NCBI GenBank assembly: GCA_014802265.1
Contig: JAAVCP010000071.1
Location: forward strand, 124,001-188,000
Direction: 5' to 3'
Length of the DNA stretch: 64,000 bases
From: Bacteroides sp.
GTDB taxonomy: Bacteria; Bacteroidota; Bacteroidia; Bacteroidales; Muribaculaceae
The first letter of the stretch is position 1; every line of letters begins with the position of its first letter. The position numbers and the translations under genes are program-made. The notes beneath the pieces are model-generated. The model had not been told where the DNA came from, did not search any database, and saw only the letters and a program-made list of their open reading frames with translations. Shown in pieces: positions 46,150 to 54,736 of this stretch.

Positions 46150-47439
46150 TCATAATTCACATTCTATGATATAATCCGGTGAATTCGGCAATTCTTCTAT
46201 CTCAATAAGTGTATGGTTGCCGGTCTTAGAAAATTTTACCGGTTTCCCTGAGCCAAATTCAAATGCTTTTTTAATTTTTATGTCGGTAGGAAGAAGAATC
46301 GCATTGGTCTCCGGGGTCATCACGTGCACAAACAGCCGGTTTCCCTTTCTGGTGGCAGTACCCCATGACTGTGCTGGGAAAGGACCGGCTTCTGTCCCAT
46401 AGATAGTTTCCCCATTTTGGCGCAACCATTCCCCCATCTCCTTCATTCTTGAAAGAGCCGTGGCAGGCAGCTCCCCGTTGGGTTGAGGACCCACATTCAA
46501 AAGGAGATTTGCTCCCATGCCGGCTGCCTTTACAAGATACCTTATCAGAGTGGTGGCATCTTTGTAATTTTGATCCATAATTTTATATCCCCACATTCCG
46601 TTCATGGTGTTGCAGGTTTCGAGAGGAAGGCGGCTCACCTCCTGACCCGACATTCCGGCAGTGTTTTCTCCAGGGAGGTCACGCTCGAATATCTGAATGT
46701 CTTCTCCCGGGAAAGGGGTCTGGTGATGGTTGTTGGCTACCATACACGCAGGTTGAAGCGAATGAATCAATTCATATTGCTCAGGCAGTTGCCAGTCAAA
46801 CGCCACAGTATCCTCGTCATGATCCCACCAGCCGTCAAACCATATTGCACGGATAGGACCGTAGTTGGTGAGCAACTCAGTAAGCTGACGGTTCATGAAG
46901 CCGTAATAGGAATTCCAGTCAGCTTTGGAGGCATCTCTTCCGGTGGTCTTTCCGGTTCTGCCCTGCGGGTAATCGTCGCGCACCCAGTCAAGATGAGAAT
47001 AATACAGGTGCAAAGCTATCCCCTGCTTTTGGCATTCCTCCGACAGCTCCTTAAGAATGTCGCGCTTAAACGGAGTGCCATCTACAATGTTATAGTCATT
47101 CTCAGCCGTGTCAAACATCGAAAATCCGTCGTGATGGCGGCTTGTGATGGTGATGTATTTAGCACCGGCATCTTTAATGGCACTGACCCATTCCGCCGCG
47201 TTGAAATCAGCGGGATAGAACCCTTTGGCTGCTTTCATATATTCCTCGGCATTCGGTCCATAGTTAAGATACCATTCCCCCTGACCGAACATGCTGTAGA
47301 TCCCCCAATGGATAAATATGCCAAAGCGGTCGTCGGAAAAATCTTCCTGCGACTTCTTGACTTCCGCCGAAGGCACATAATTTTGTGCCGAGGCGGTAAG
47401 TGCCATCATGGCTGCACCTAATATATTTACCAGTCTCAT
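46150..47439 (-). CDS. GH29 alpha-L-fucosidase
   Basis: 429 residues with a signal peptide (MRLVNILGAAMMALTASAQ). GH29 landmarks: RFGIFIHWGIYSMFGQGEWY near 38, TSRHHDGFSMFDT near 100, HLYYSHLDW, and AIWFDGWWD, where the aspartate near 202 is the family nucleophile. The C-terminal 80 residues form the usual beta-sandwich. It removes alpha-linked L-fucose from glycan ends. Its start is 4 bp after the ROK kinase stop, so the two are cotranscribed, and cutC follows after 73 bp. Linkage preference (GH29-A versus B) cannot be read here. Confidence 0.9.
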   Translation of the reverse strand: MRLVNILGAAMMALTASAQNYVPSAEVKKSQEDFSDDRFGIFIHWGIYSMFGQGEWYLNYGPNAEEYMKAAKGFYPADFNAAEWVSAIKDAGAKYITITSRHHDGFSMFDTAENDYNIVDGTPFKRDILKELSEECQKQGIALHLYYSHLDWVRDDYPQGRTGKTTGRDASKADWNSYYGFMNRQLTELLTNYGPIRAIWFDGWWDHDEDTVAFDWQLPEQYELIHSLQPACMVANNHHQTPFPGEDIQIFERDLPGENTAGMSGQEVSRLPLETCNTMNGMWGYKIMDQNYKDATTLIRYLVKAAGMGANLLLNVGPQPNGELPATALSRMKEMGEWLRQNGETIYGTEAGPFPAQSWGTATRKGNRLFVHVMTPETNAILLPTDIKIKKAFEFGSGKPVKFSKTGNHTLIEIEELPNSPDYIIECEL

Positions 47440-47443
47440 ATCC

Positions 47444-48412
47444 CTATTTTTTCATCATTGTGAGAGATGCGGCACCAAGAATGGCAGCGTCTGCATCTTT
47501 AAGCATGGAACACATAAACTTCACCCGGCTCTTATATAAGTGTAGGGCACATCTGTCAAACTCCTGCTTCATGGGTTCCAATAGCAACTCGCCGGCTTTT
47601 GCCACGCCTCCGAAAAGGATTATAGCCTCCGGATCAGTAAAGGCAGCAAACTCAGATGCCGCGCTTCCGAGGCAACGCCCCGTAAACTGATAGACGCTCT
47701 TCGCTATCTCATCACCCTTCATGGCAGCGTCTTCCACAGCCTTCGGGGTGAGGTCATCATCGTCCAACCCGCGTAACTCTGATTCCAGTGCTGACGATTC
47801 AAGCATTCTTTTTGTTGTGGTTCTTATTCCTTTAGCAGATGCCACTGTCTGCAGACACCCTTTCCTGCCGCAACCGCAATCTCTGTCGGCGGCAAACGGG
47901 AAAGTCACATGCCCTAACTCCCCGGCAAATCCACTTCTGCCGCTAAGCAGGTGCCCATCGACCACCACACCCGCACCAACACCTGTGCCGAGGGTGAGCA
48001 CAATAAAGTTTGTCAGTCCTATGGCTGCACCATATGTCATCTCCCCTATTGCCGCCGCGTTGGCATCGTTGGTAATGACAGTCTTCATTCCTGTGCGCGA
48101 TTCTATCATCACGGCAAGCGGAATCGGCGAGGGCCACGGCAGATCGGTGGCTGCCTCAATGCAGCCGGTGATTGCATTGGCACACGGTGCCCCTATCCCT
48201 ATGCCGCTGATGTTATCTCTTTTGATAGAGTTAGTCATCTGCAATATCCCTGCAGATAAGATGTCTGCCCATTCCTCCACAGTAGGTGTGGCAGTAGGGA
48301 AACTGTCACATTTAAGAATATTGCCCTGAGTGTCGACAAGGGCATATACAGTGTTAGTGCCTCCCAAGTCAACACCGATGGAGTATAGAGGATATTTTGA
48401 GTTTGTTTCCAT
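47444..48412 (-). CDS. ROK family sugar kinase
   Basis: 322 residues of the ROK (repressor, ORF, kinase) family. The ATP-binding DLGGTNTVYALVD is near residue 15, the catalytic region GELGHVTF near 165 and the zinc site CGCGRKGCLQ near 180. No N-terminal HTH is present, so it is a kinase rather than a repressor; glucose, N-acetylmannosamine or another hexose are possible substrates. It is the first gene of the operon with GH29, cutC and the transglutaminase-like gene, suggesting it phosphorylates a sugar released from host or plant glycans. Confidence 0.88.
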   Translation of the reverse strand: METNSKYPLYSIGVDLGGTNTVYALVDTQGNILKCDSFPTATPTVEEWADILSAGILQMTNSIKRDNISGIGIGAPCANAITGCIEAATDLPWPSPIPLAVMIESRTGMKTVITNDANAAAIGEMTYGAAIGLTNFIVLTLGTGVGAGVVVDGHLLSGRSGFAGELGHVTFPFAADRDCGCGRKGCLQTVASAKGIRTTTKRMLESSALESELRGLDDDDLTPKAVEDAAMKGDEIAKSVYQFTGRCLGSAASEFAAFTDPEAIILFGGVAKAGELLLEPMKQEFDRCALHLYKSRVKFMCSMLKDADAAILGAASLTMMKK

Positions 48413-48597
48413 GATGTTTAAATTTCGGTGTGAAGTTAGTAAAAGAATTTCTAACTACCAAAACAAAATGTAATCTGATTCTTTTGTACCCACACTTTTA
48501 ACACTTTCATGCCCTGATAAGACAACCTCTGCCATAACGCCTGTTGCGGTCTTAAAAATATGAAAAAGCAACAGTTTTTCCATTATATGTAACATTT

Positions 48598-48623
48598 ACA
48601 GGTGTCCGAAATCGGACACCTGT
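48598..48623. promoter_or_regulatory. 26-bp palindrome, putative activator binding site
   Basis: Perfect 12-bp arms ACAGGTGTCCGA / TCGGACACCTGT with an AA centre. Its centre lies about 75 bp upstream of the -24 element of the sigma-54 promoter, the usual distance for an enhancer bound by an NtrC-type protein. The NtrC-type gene of this operon is the obvious candidate. Confidence 0.7.
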
Positions 48624-48683
48624 ATGATTTTCACACATCATGCAGTTTAATTATATACTTGATTATAACTATTTTATAACTTT

Positions 48684-48699
48684 TGGCACGATTATTGCT
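48684..48699 (+). promoter_or_regulatory. Sigma-54 promoter of the efflux operon
   Basis: TGGCACGATTATTGCT matches the -24/-12 consensus TGGCAC-N5-TTGCW at every defined base, with the GG and GC exactly 10 bp apart. The start site would be about 48711, giving a leader of about 104 nt before the membrane fusion gene. Confidence 0.85.
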
Positions 48700-48711
48700 A
48701 CCATTTATAAG

Positions 48712-48729
48712 GTGTAACACCTGTTACAC
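48712..48729. promoter_or_regulatory. 18-bp inverted repeat at the predicted start site
   Basis: GTGTAACACCTGTTACAC has 8-bp arms around CC. It overlaps the predicted transcription start of the sigma-54 promoter, where a bound repressor would block initiation or clearance. It may instead form the 5' stem of the mRNA. Confidence 0.5.
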
Positions 48730-48814
48730 TGATCGAGCGTATTGCAACATAGACCAAGAACGCAAAATCTGGCAAACTTAAAAATAACTAATCTAAAAAA
48801 AGAAAAATACATCT

Positions 48815-50062
48815 ATGGATAGAGAAATTTCAAAAGAAGAGATCAGAAAAGCAACTTTTAAAAAGTGGCTGACAGGAGGCGGCATATTGCTTGCCGTTGT
48901 CATCGCAATGGTGATTCTCTTTCTCTCCCTCAATGACGGAATCAAAAGCAAAGAGCTGACGATTAAAGCGGCGGAACTTGCCACCCTTGAAAGCAGCGTG
49001 TCTGCCTCCGGCAAAATAGTCCCACTATACGAACAGGCGATAGTCTCTCCGGTCTCAACAAAAATTATGGAGGTCTACTGCAATGAGGGAGATGAAGTTG
49101 AGGCAGGGCAGTCTTTGCTGAAACTCGATTTGCAGTCAACGGAAGCTGACCTACGCAGAATGAGCGACGAGGTGAACATGAAGAAAAACGAAATCGAACA
49201 GACAGCCCTAAACAATGCCACTTACCTCACCGATCTTGAAATGAGGATTAAGGCTAAAGAGATGTCTGTAAGCCATCTTAGAGCAGAGGTTGCAAACGAG
49301 AGGCGACTTGACAGCATAGGGAGCGGCACAGGCGATAGGATACGTGAGGCGGAACTCGCCTACTCCACAGGTCAACTTGAACTGGAGCAACTTAAAATGC
49401 AACTTGAGAATGAGAAGAAGGCACATGCGGCTGCCTTCAGAAGCAAGCAACTTGAAGGAAGCATCACAGCCCGAAACCTTGAGGCAATGCAGCGCACCCT
49501 TGATGATGCCAGAGTAAAAGCCCCACGTAAAGGCACCGTCACGTACCTCAACAAAAGTCTTGGCACAAGCATTGCAACCGGCGAAAAATTGGCTGTGGTC
49601 TCTGACCTATCCCATTTCAAGATAAATGGGGAGATTCCGGAAACTAATTCAGGGAAACTGTCTGTGGGATCTGCTGTAAACGTAAGAATTAACCGTAATA
49701 CGATTAAAGGACACATCAGTAATATCTCCCCGCAAAGCCAAAATGGTATGGTAGAATTTACGGTCTTGCTTGACGATGATACCGACAAGCTGCTTCGCTC
49801 AGGACTCAGGACAGATCTCAACGTGGTCTACGACGTTCATGATCAAGTCGTGAGAATTCCCAACGGACAATATTTTCAGGGACCCGGCACCTACGCCCTG
49901 TTTGTTAAAACCGATGACAACACTCTTGAAAGAAGAAGCGTCACTTTAGGCGACAGTAACTTTGATTATGTGGAAGTAAAAAGCGGCATTAAACCGGGAG
50001 AAATGGTTGTCATCACCGACATGAGCGACCACAAAAATAAGAAAACACTCAAGCTTAAATAA
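48815..50062 (+). CDS. Periplasmic membrane fusion protein (HlyD/MacA type)
   Basis: 415 residues with one N-terminal membrane span (about 20-42, GGILLAVVIAMVILFLSL). Then a split biotinyl-lipoyl-like domain (SSVSASGKIVPLYEQAIVSP ... VYCNEGDEVEAGQSLLKLD), a coiled-coil hairpin (about 115-225), and beta-barrel and membrane-proximal parts to the end. It bridges inner-membrane ABC permeases and the TolC-like channel encoded later in the operon. It is the first gene after the sigma-54 promoter. MacA is the nearest well-known type; substrate unknown. Confidence 0.9.
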   Translation: MDREISKEEIRKATFKKWLTGGGILLAVVIAMVILFLSLNDGIKSKELTIKAAELATLESSVSASGKIVPLYEQAIVSPVSTKIMEVYCNEGDEVEAGQSLLKLDLQSTEADLRRMSDEVNMKKNEIEQTALNNATYLTDLEMRIKAKEMSVSHLRAEVANERRLDSIGSGTGDRIREAELAYSTGQLELEQLKMQLENEKKAHAAAFRSKQLEGSITARNLEAMQRTLDDARVKAPRKGTVTYLNKSLGTSIATGEKLAVVSDLSHFKINGEIPETNSGKLSVGSAVNVRINRNTIKGHISNISPQSQNGMVEFTVLLDDDTDKLLRSGLRTDLNVVYDVHDQVVRIPNGQYFQGPGTYALFVKTDDNTLERRSVTLGDSNFDYVEVKSGIKPGEMVVITDMSDHKNKKTLKLK

Positions 50063-50113
50063 TAATCAAAGATAAGACAATCATTTATAATTCATAATTA
50101 ATTATTTACAACA

Positions 50114-50788
50114 ATGGCAATCATTACACTCAACGACGTTAGCAAAGTCTATCGCACAAAAGAAATCGAAACTCTCGCACTCGAAAACGTAAACCTTAAG
50201 ATTGAGAAAGGTGAATTCGTAAGCATCATGGGACCCTCAGGCTGTGGCAAGTCAACCCTCCTCAATATCATAGGACTTCTTGATGTTCCCAGCGGTGGCA
50301 CAGTCACAATTATGAATGATGCAACCGGGAAGATGAACGACAGCCAACTTTCCTCTTTCCGTAACCACAATATAGGTTTCGTATTCCAGAGTTTCCATCT
50401 TATCCCCTCGCTTAATGTGTCGGAAAACGTGGCTCTGCCATTGGCTTATCGCAATAATGTCAGCGCCAGGGAACGTCATGAAAAAGTGACCGAAGTGCTC
50501 ACCCGTCTTGGACTCAGCCACAGAATGCGCCACTTCCCCGGGCAGCTATCCGGCGGTCAGTGTCAGAGAGTGGCAATTGCAAGGGCGATTGTAGGCGACC
50601 CACAGATTGTGCTTGCCGACGAGCCTACCGGAAACCTCGACTCAAAGATGGGTCAGGAAGTGATGGATATTCTTCATAAGCTTAACAAGGAAGACGGACG
50701 CACAATAGTAATGGTGACTCACAACGAGAGCCAGGCACGAATGACCGACCGCATTATACGCTTCTTCGATGGCAGACAGGTTGAATAA
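50114..50788 (+). CDS. ABC transporter ATPase (LolD/MacB type)
   Basis: 224 residues, a single nucleotide-binding domain. Walker A GPSGCGKST at 40-48, Q-loop in IGFVFQSFHLIPSL near 92, signature LSGGQCQR near 142, Walker B IVLADEPTGNLDS near 165 and the H-loop MVTHNES near 197. Domain length and the NLDS extension match the LolD/FtsE/MacB group, which powers mechanotransmission across the periplasm rather than inward transport. It must serve all four permeases that follow, since no other ATPase is present. Confidence 0.95.
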   Translation: MAIITLNDVSKVYRTKEIETLALENVNLKIEKGEFVSIMGPSGCGKSTLLNIIGLLDVPSGGTVTIMNDATGKMNDSQLSSFRNHNIGFVFQSFHLIPSLNVSENVALPLAYRNNVSARERHEKVTEVLTRLGLSHRMRHFPGQLSGGQCQRVAIARAIVGDPQIVLADEPTGNLDSKMGQEVMDILHKLNKEDGRTIVMVTHNESQARMTDRIIRFFDGRQVE

Positions 50789-50856
50789 AATTAGTAATGG
50801 ATAATTATAACTACTAACCTTCATTGCTAATTCATAATTTCTAATTTTTAATTTAT

Positions 50857-52131
50857 ATGAATTTTTTTAGACAAATATATTATGAGATGAAACATCAGAA
50901 GATGATGACATGGGTGTCGATTTCCGGCACCGCACTATCCATCTTCTTGGTGATGGCACTCTTCATGACTGACCAGGTAAAGAGTGTTGAAATCTCCCCG
51001 GAGAGCAACCGGCATCGTATCCTAATTGCTCAAAACCTTGAGGTTGGTGGAAATAATGCCTTGGGTTCTACCTCAGGGATAAATAAAGAATTAATAGACC
51101 AACTTTATCTTAATCTTGACGGAGTTGAGAAGGTATCGTATGTCTACGCCTTTCCATGGAAAAAAATTATTAATCTGCGTGGAAAAGACCCCGTGTCGGT
51201 ACATCCCAAAAGGGTTGACAATGAGTTTTGGAATATTTATGATTTCCGGTTTATTGATGGGAAACCGTTTGATCAAGCTGATATTGACAACCAGGTTAGA
51301 AAAGTTATCATTTCCCGCTCAATCGCCCGCCAGCTGTTCGGTGAAGACAATGTGGCAGGACGTGATGTGGAGATTGACTATATAGCCTATACTGTATGTG
51401 GTGTGGTGGAAGATGTAAGCCCTCTTTTAAAGTCAACTTATGCCCAGATTTATATACCCTATAAGCCGGGAGTCTCCAATGAGGAATTCTTCGGGGATGC
51501 CTCTATGGTGCTTCTTATGAAAGAAGGCGTAGATCCTCAACATATCAAGACTCAGGTTGAAAACCGCTACAAGACGATAAATGCAGGACTTACAGACAGA
51601 GGTCAGGAACTGGTATATCATCTTCAGCCATATACGTCACAAGAAATGGCAATGTTCTTTGGCAGCAATAATAGTCCTGATGTAGAAGCCCATGATAAAA
51701 AGATGTGGATTTTTTATACTGTTCTTATTCTTCTCCCTGCTATTAATCTCAGCAGTATGACCCGCAGCCGCCTGCGCCACAGAGTGTCGGAAATCGGGGT
51801 GAGACGTGCCTTCGGTGCGAAGAAAAGCTCCATAGTCTTACAGATGTTTGGAGAAAATCTCCTAATTACTATTTTCGGTGGCATAATAGGATTGTTGCTA
51901 AGTGTCATCTTCGTGATGACCGCCTCTCATCTGCTTTTCTGCAACGGAGACCTTTTTACTTCCTCCCTGGAAATAATTAACGCACGTCCCACTTTTGGAA
52001 TGCTCTTTAAATGGCAGACCTTCTTTATTGCCCTTCTGTATTGTCTGATTCTTAATATTCTCAGTGCCACTATACCATCATGGCAGGCATCACGTGTGGC
52101 ACCGGCTGTCGCAATAACTAAATCACGCTAA
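50857..52131 (+). CDS. MacB-like permease, type A copy 1
   Basis: 424 residues lacking an ATPase domain. N-terminal span (about 20-40, after MKHQKMMTWVSISGTAL), a large periplasmic MacB-PCD domain (about 45-285), then three spans in the FtsX-like C-terminal domain with the coupling motif RVSEIGVRRAFGAKKSSIV near 310. The start of the protein and the coupling region are near-identical to the gene at 53450, so the two are duplicates. It pairs with the next permease as a likely heterodimer. Confidence 0.9.
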   Translation: MNFFRQIYYEMKHQKMMTWVSISGTALSIFLVMALFMTDQVKSVEISPESNRHRILIAQNLEVGGNNALGSTSGINKELIDQLYLNLDGVEKVSYVYAFPWKKIINLRGKDPVSVHPKRVDNEFWNIYDFRFIDGKPFDQADIDNQVRKVIISRSIARQLFGEDNVAGRDVEIDYIAYTVCGVVEDVSPLLKSTYAQIYIPYKPGVSNEEFFGDASMVLLMKEGVDPQHIKTQVENRYKTINAGLTDRGQELVYHLQPYTSQEMAMFFGSNNSPDVEAHDKKMWIFYTVLILLPAINLSSMTRSRLRHRVSEIGVRRAFGAKKSSIVLQMFGENLLITIFGGIIGLLLSVIFVMTASHLLFCNGDLFTSSLEIINARPTFGMLFKWQTFFIALLYCLILNILSATIPSWQASRVAPAVAITKSR

Positions 52132-52143
52132 TTTTCTACTGAC

Positions 52144-53373
52144 ATGAAAAGAAATCTATTTAAACAAATGAGGAATGAATGGCGTGATAACGTCTGGCTC
52201 ATAATTGAACTGATGGTGGTATGTCTGGCGATATGGATAATAATGGTCCTCCTCTTCGTCCGGACAGAGGGATTGTTCACACCACGCGGATATAATCCTG
52301 ACAACGTATACTCATTGAGTGCGAATACCGTGCCAAAGGAAAGCACAGACTATATTGAGTTAGAAAGCGATGATGATTATTTTGCCGACCTTAAGACACT
52401 TATAGGTAGGATTAAGGATAACCCCAATGTGGAAGATGTAACCATTCACTGGAATGGATTGCCATATAACTACGATCATAGCGGCAACCGGCTATTTCTC
52501 TTTGAAGAACGAGATACTATCGGATATTATGGCAATAGACGCACTGTAACCCCTGATTATATAAAGGTAATGGGAATAACCAGTAAGACCGGCGCAACAA
52601 CCGATCAATTAGTCGAGATGCTTCGTCAAGGGGAAATACTGATATCTGATGACAATCAAGAGTATCCGGGAGACCCCTATAAACTAAAGGGTAAAAAAGT
52701 TATATTTGGTAATGACAGCTCAACTGTGATGCGCGTGGGCGATATTATTCAGAAAGTAAGACGCAACGACTATGAGCTATCATGGGGAGCATCTATCATC
52801 TATCCCCTGAATGAGAATAGAGCGTGGGGAGGATTGGCAATCCGCGTAAAGCCCGGCACGGGGAAAGCTTTCGCCGAAGATTTCAAAAAAGATATTAACC
52901 TGCGTCGACTCCGCAATACATACTTAGCCGACTTAGAGGCTTTGAGCGATATACGAGAAGGCAACCAACGCTCTATCGAGACAGATCTAAGATTATATTA
53001 TGTCATGATTGGCTTCCTGCTCATGACGGTATTCTTAGGATTGCTCGGCACATTCTGGTTCCGCCTTCAACAGCGTGTAAGCGAGATTGCGATCCGTAAA
53101 GTAGTGGGCGCAAAGAAAAGCCAGGTGTTCCGGAGAATACTCTCTGAGGGATTATTACTGTTATGTATAGCTGTGATTATAGTCTCTGCCATTATGTGGT
53201 CCCTGATTCTGACTGATTTTGAAATGATAAATATCGGGCTGGAATGGTATAAGATTCTTGCACTTGAGGCGGTAACAGTGATATTGGTAGCCGTAGGAAT
53301 AATCATCAGTCTTTGGTGGCCCGCAAAGAAAGCTATGGCGATAGAGCCGGCGATAGCGATCAAAGACGAGTAA
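52144..53373 (+). CDS. MacB-like permease, type B copy 1
   Basis: 409 residues, begins MKRNLFKQMRNEWRDNVW and has one N-terminal span (about 20-42), a periplasmic domain (about 45-275) and three C-terminal spans with RVSEIAIRKVVGAKKSQVF near 300. It lies 12 bp after the type A gene. It is a paralogue of 54737-55987 and only distantly like the type A proteins. It has no nucleotide-binding domain. Confidence 0.9.
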   Translation: MKRNLFKQMRNEWRDNVWLIIELMVVCLAIWIIMVLLFVRTEGLFTPRGYNPDNVYSLSANTVPKESTDYIELESDDDYFADLKTLIGRIKDNPNVEDVTIHWNGLPYNYDHSGNRLFLFEERDTIGYYGNRRTVTPDYIKVMGITSKTGATTDQLVEMLRQGEILISDDNQEYPGDPYKLKGKKVIFGNDSSTVMRVGDIIQKVRRNDYELSWGASIIYPLNENRAWGGLAIRVKPGTGKAFAEDFKKDINLRRLRNTYLADLEALSDIREGNQRSIETDLRLYYVMIGFLLMTVFLGLLGTFWFRLQQRVSEIAIRKVVGAKKSQVFRRILSEGLLLLCIAVIIVSAIMWSLILTDFEMINIGLEWYKILALEAVTVILVAVGIIISLWWPAKKAMAIEPAIAIKDE

Positions 53374-53449
53374 GGGAAGTGGGGCACTTTAACCCCACTC
53401 CTCTAACCTAATATCCCCCAAAAACTCTATAACTTCAAACCTTAAAACA

Positions 53450-54727
53450 ATGTTACAACAAATAATTTTTGAAATGAAACATCAGAAGATGATGACGTGG
53501 GTATCGATCTCCGGCACTGCACTTGCCATCTTCTTAGTGATGGTATTTTTCATGGTCGATAAACTGCCGACCACAGAAGGATATCCGGAAACCAATCGCT
53601 CCCGTATGCTATACGGTGGGGGACTCGACCTACATTATGCTAAAGGCTCACGCAGTGGTGCCATGTCATTCAAAATGGCAGACAGAATGTATGGTAACCT
53701 TGACGGTATTGAGAAAGTCGCTCATTCATCAAGTTGGGGAGAATCGTATAATGTAGGAGCACCGGGGAAAATGGCATATCCTCTCTCTGCCACACACACT
53801 GACGCAGACTTTTGGAATATGTATGACTTCCACTTTATTTCCGGTAACCCATACGACAGTGCGTCTGTCACAGCAGGAGAAAAGATTGCTGTGATAACGC
53901 GCTCTGTGGCACGGAAGCTGTTTAATAAAGATGATGTCACAGGAGAAGAAATAAGAGTCAATACAGTTCCTTTCATTGTTTCGGGGGTGGTAGAGGATAT
54001 AAACCCGGTGATGAAAGCTACATTTGCCAATATTTACCTTCCTTTCTCTATTGAAGAACAGTCAAATACTGAAGACTTTGGCTCGGTAAAGGTACATCTC
54101 CTTATGAAACCCGGGGTAAAACAAGAAGAAATAAAAAGACAAGTGCAGTCGCGCTACGACAGGTTGAATCAGGAGTTTGCGAAAGACAGCACCGAAGCTA
54201 TATATCATGATGCGCCCCATGACGTAGAATACTTGAGCAAGGGGGGTATTTTTGGGAATTACACACCTGATCTTTCTTCACAACACCGACAGACTTATAT
54301 CACCTATATCATTCTGTTACTTCTTCCCGCAATCAATCTCAGCTCTATGATGAGAGGAAGGTTACGCCACAGGGTCTCGGAAATAGGCGTCAGAAGAGCT
54401 TTCGGTGCTAAAAGAGTTTCGATTATAGTGCAGCTGCTTGGCGAAAACTTTATCATCACTCTTATAGGCGGCTTGATAGGTTGTGTATTGAGTTATGTAT
54501 TCATCTATTTTGCAGCTGATTATTTCTTTAATATCACACATCTTGATGCCACCGGACTGATGTTTGCCACCTCGTCACCCTCTATATCAATGCTATTCAC
54601 CTGGTCAAACTTCTTCATTGCCCTTGCTGTATGTTTCGTACTTAACTTGATAAGCGCGTTTGTTCCGGCATGGAAGGCATCAAGAGTGGCACCGGCGGAA
54701 GCAATCGCTAAATCAATAAATAATTAG
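53450..54727 (+). CDS. MacB-like permease, type A copy 2
   Basis: 425 residues, same layout as the gene at 50857: MKHQKMMTWVSISGTALAIF at the N-terminus, periplasmic domain with many differences from copy 1, and RVSEIGVRRAFGAKRVSII near 313. The divergence is greatest in the periplasmic part, where substrate or partner contacts are expected. A 76-bp gap separates it from copy 1 of type B; no terminator is seen there. Confidence 0.9.
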   Translation: MLQQIIFEMKHQKMMTWVSISGTALAIFLVMVFFMVDKLPTTEGYPETNRSRMLYGGGLDLHYAKGSRSGAMSFKMADRMYGNLDGIEKVAHSSSWGESYNVGAPGKMAYPLSATHTDADFWNMYDFHFISGNPYDSASVTAGEKIAVITRSVARKLFNKDDVTGEEIRVNTVPFIVSGVVEDINPVMKATFANIYLPFSIEEQSNTEDFGSVKVHLLMKPGVKQEEIKRQVQSRYDRLNQEFAKDSTEAIYHDAPHDVEYLSKGGIFGNYTPDLSSQHRQTYITYIILLLLPAINLSSMMRGRLRHRVSEIGVRRAFGAKRVSIIVQLLGENFIITLIGGLIGCVLSYVFIYFAADYFFNITHLDATGLMFATSSPSISMLFTWSNFFIALAVCFVLNLISAFVPAWKASRVAPAEAIAKSINN

Positions 54728-54736
54728 AACACCGTC

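Noticed and set aside
46483-47421. Long plus-strand open frame of 312 codons antisense to the GH29 gene
   Set aside because: It lies wholly inside a clear GH29 coding gene on the other strand, has no family features and an unnatural composition; it is a codon-bias shadow.
47721-48329. Plus-strand open frame of 202 codons antisense to the ROK kinase gene
   Set aside because: Shadow of the ROK gene; Ser/Pro/Ala-rich translation without motifs.
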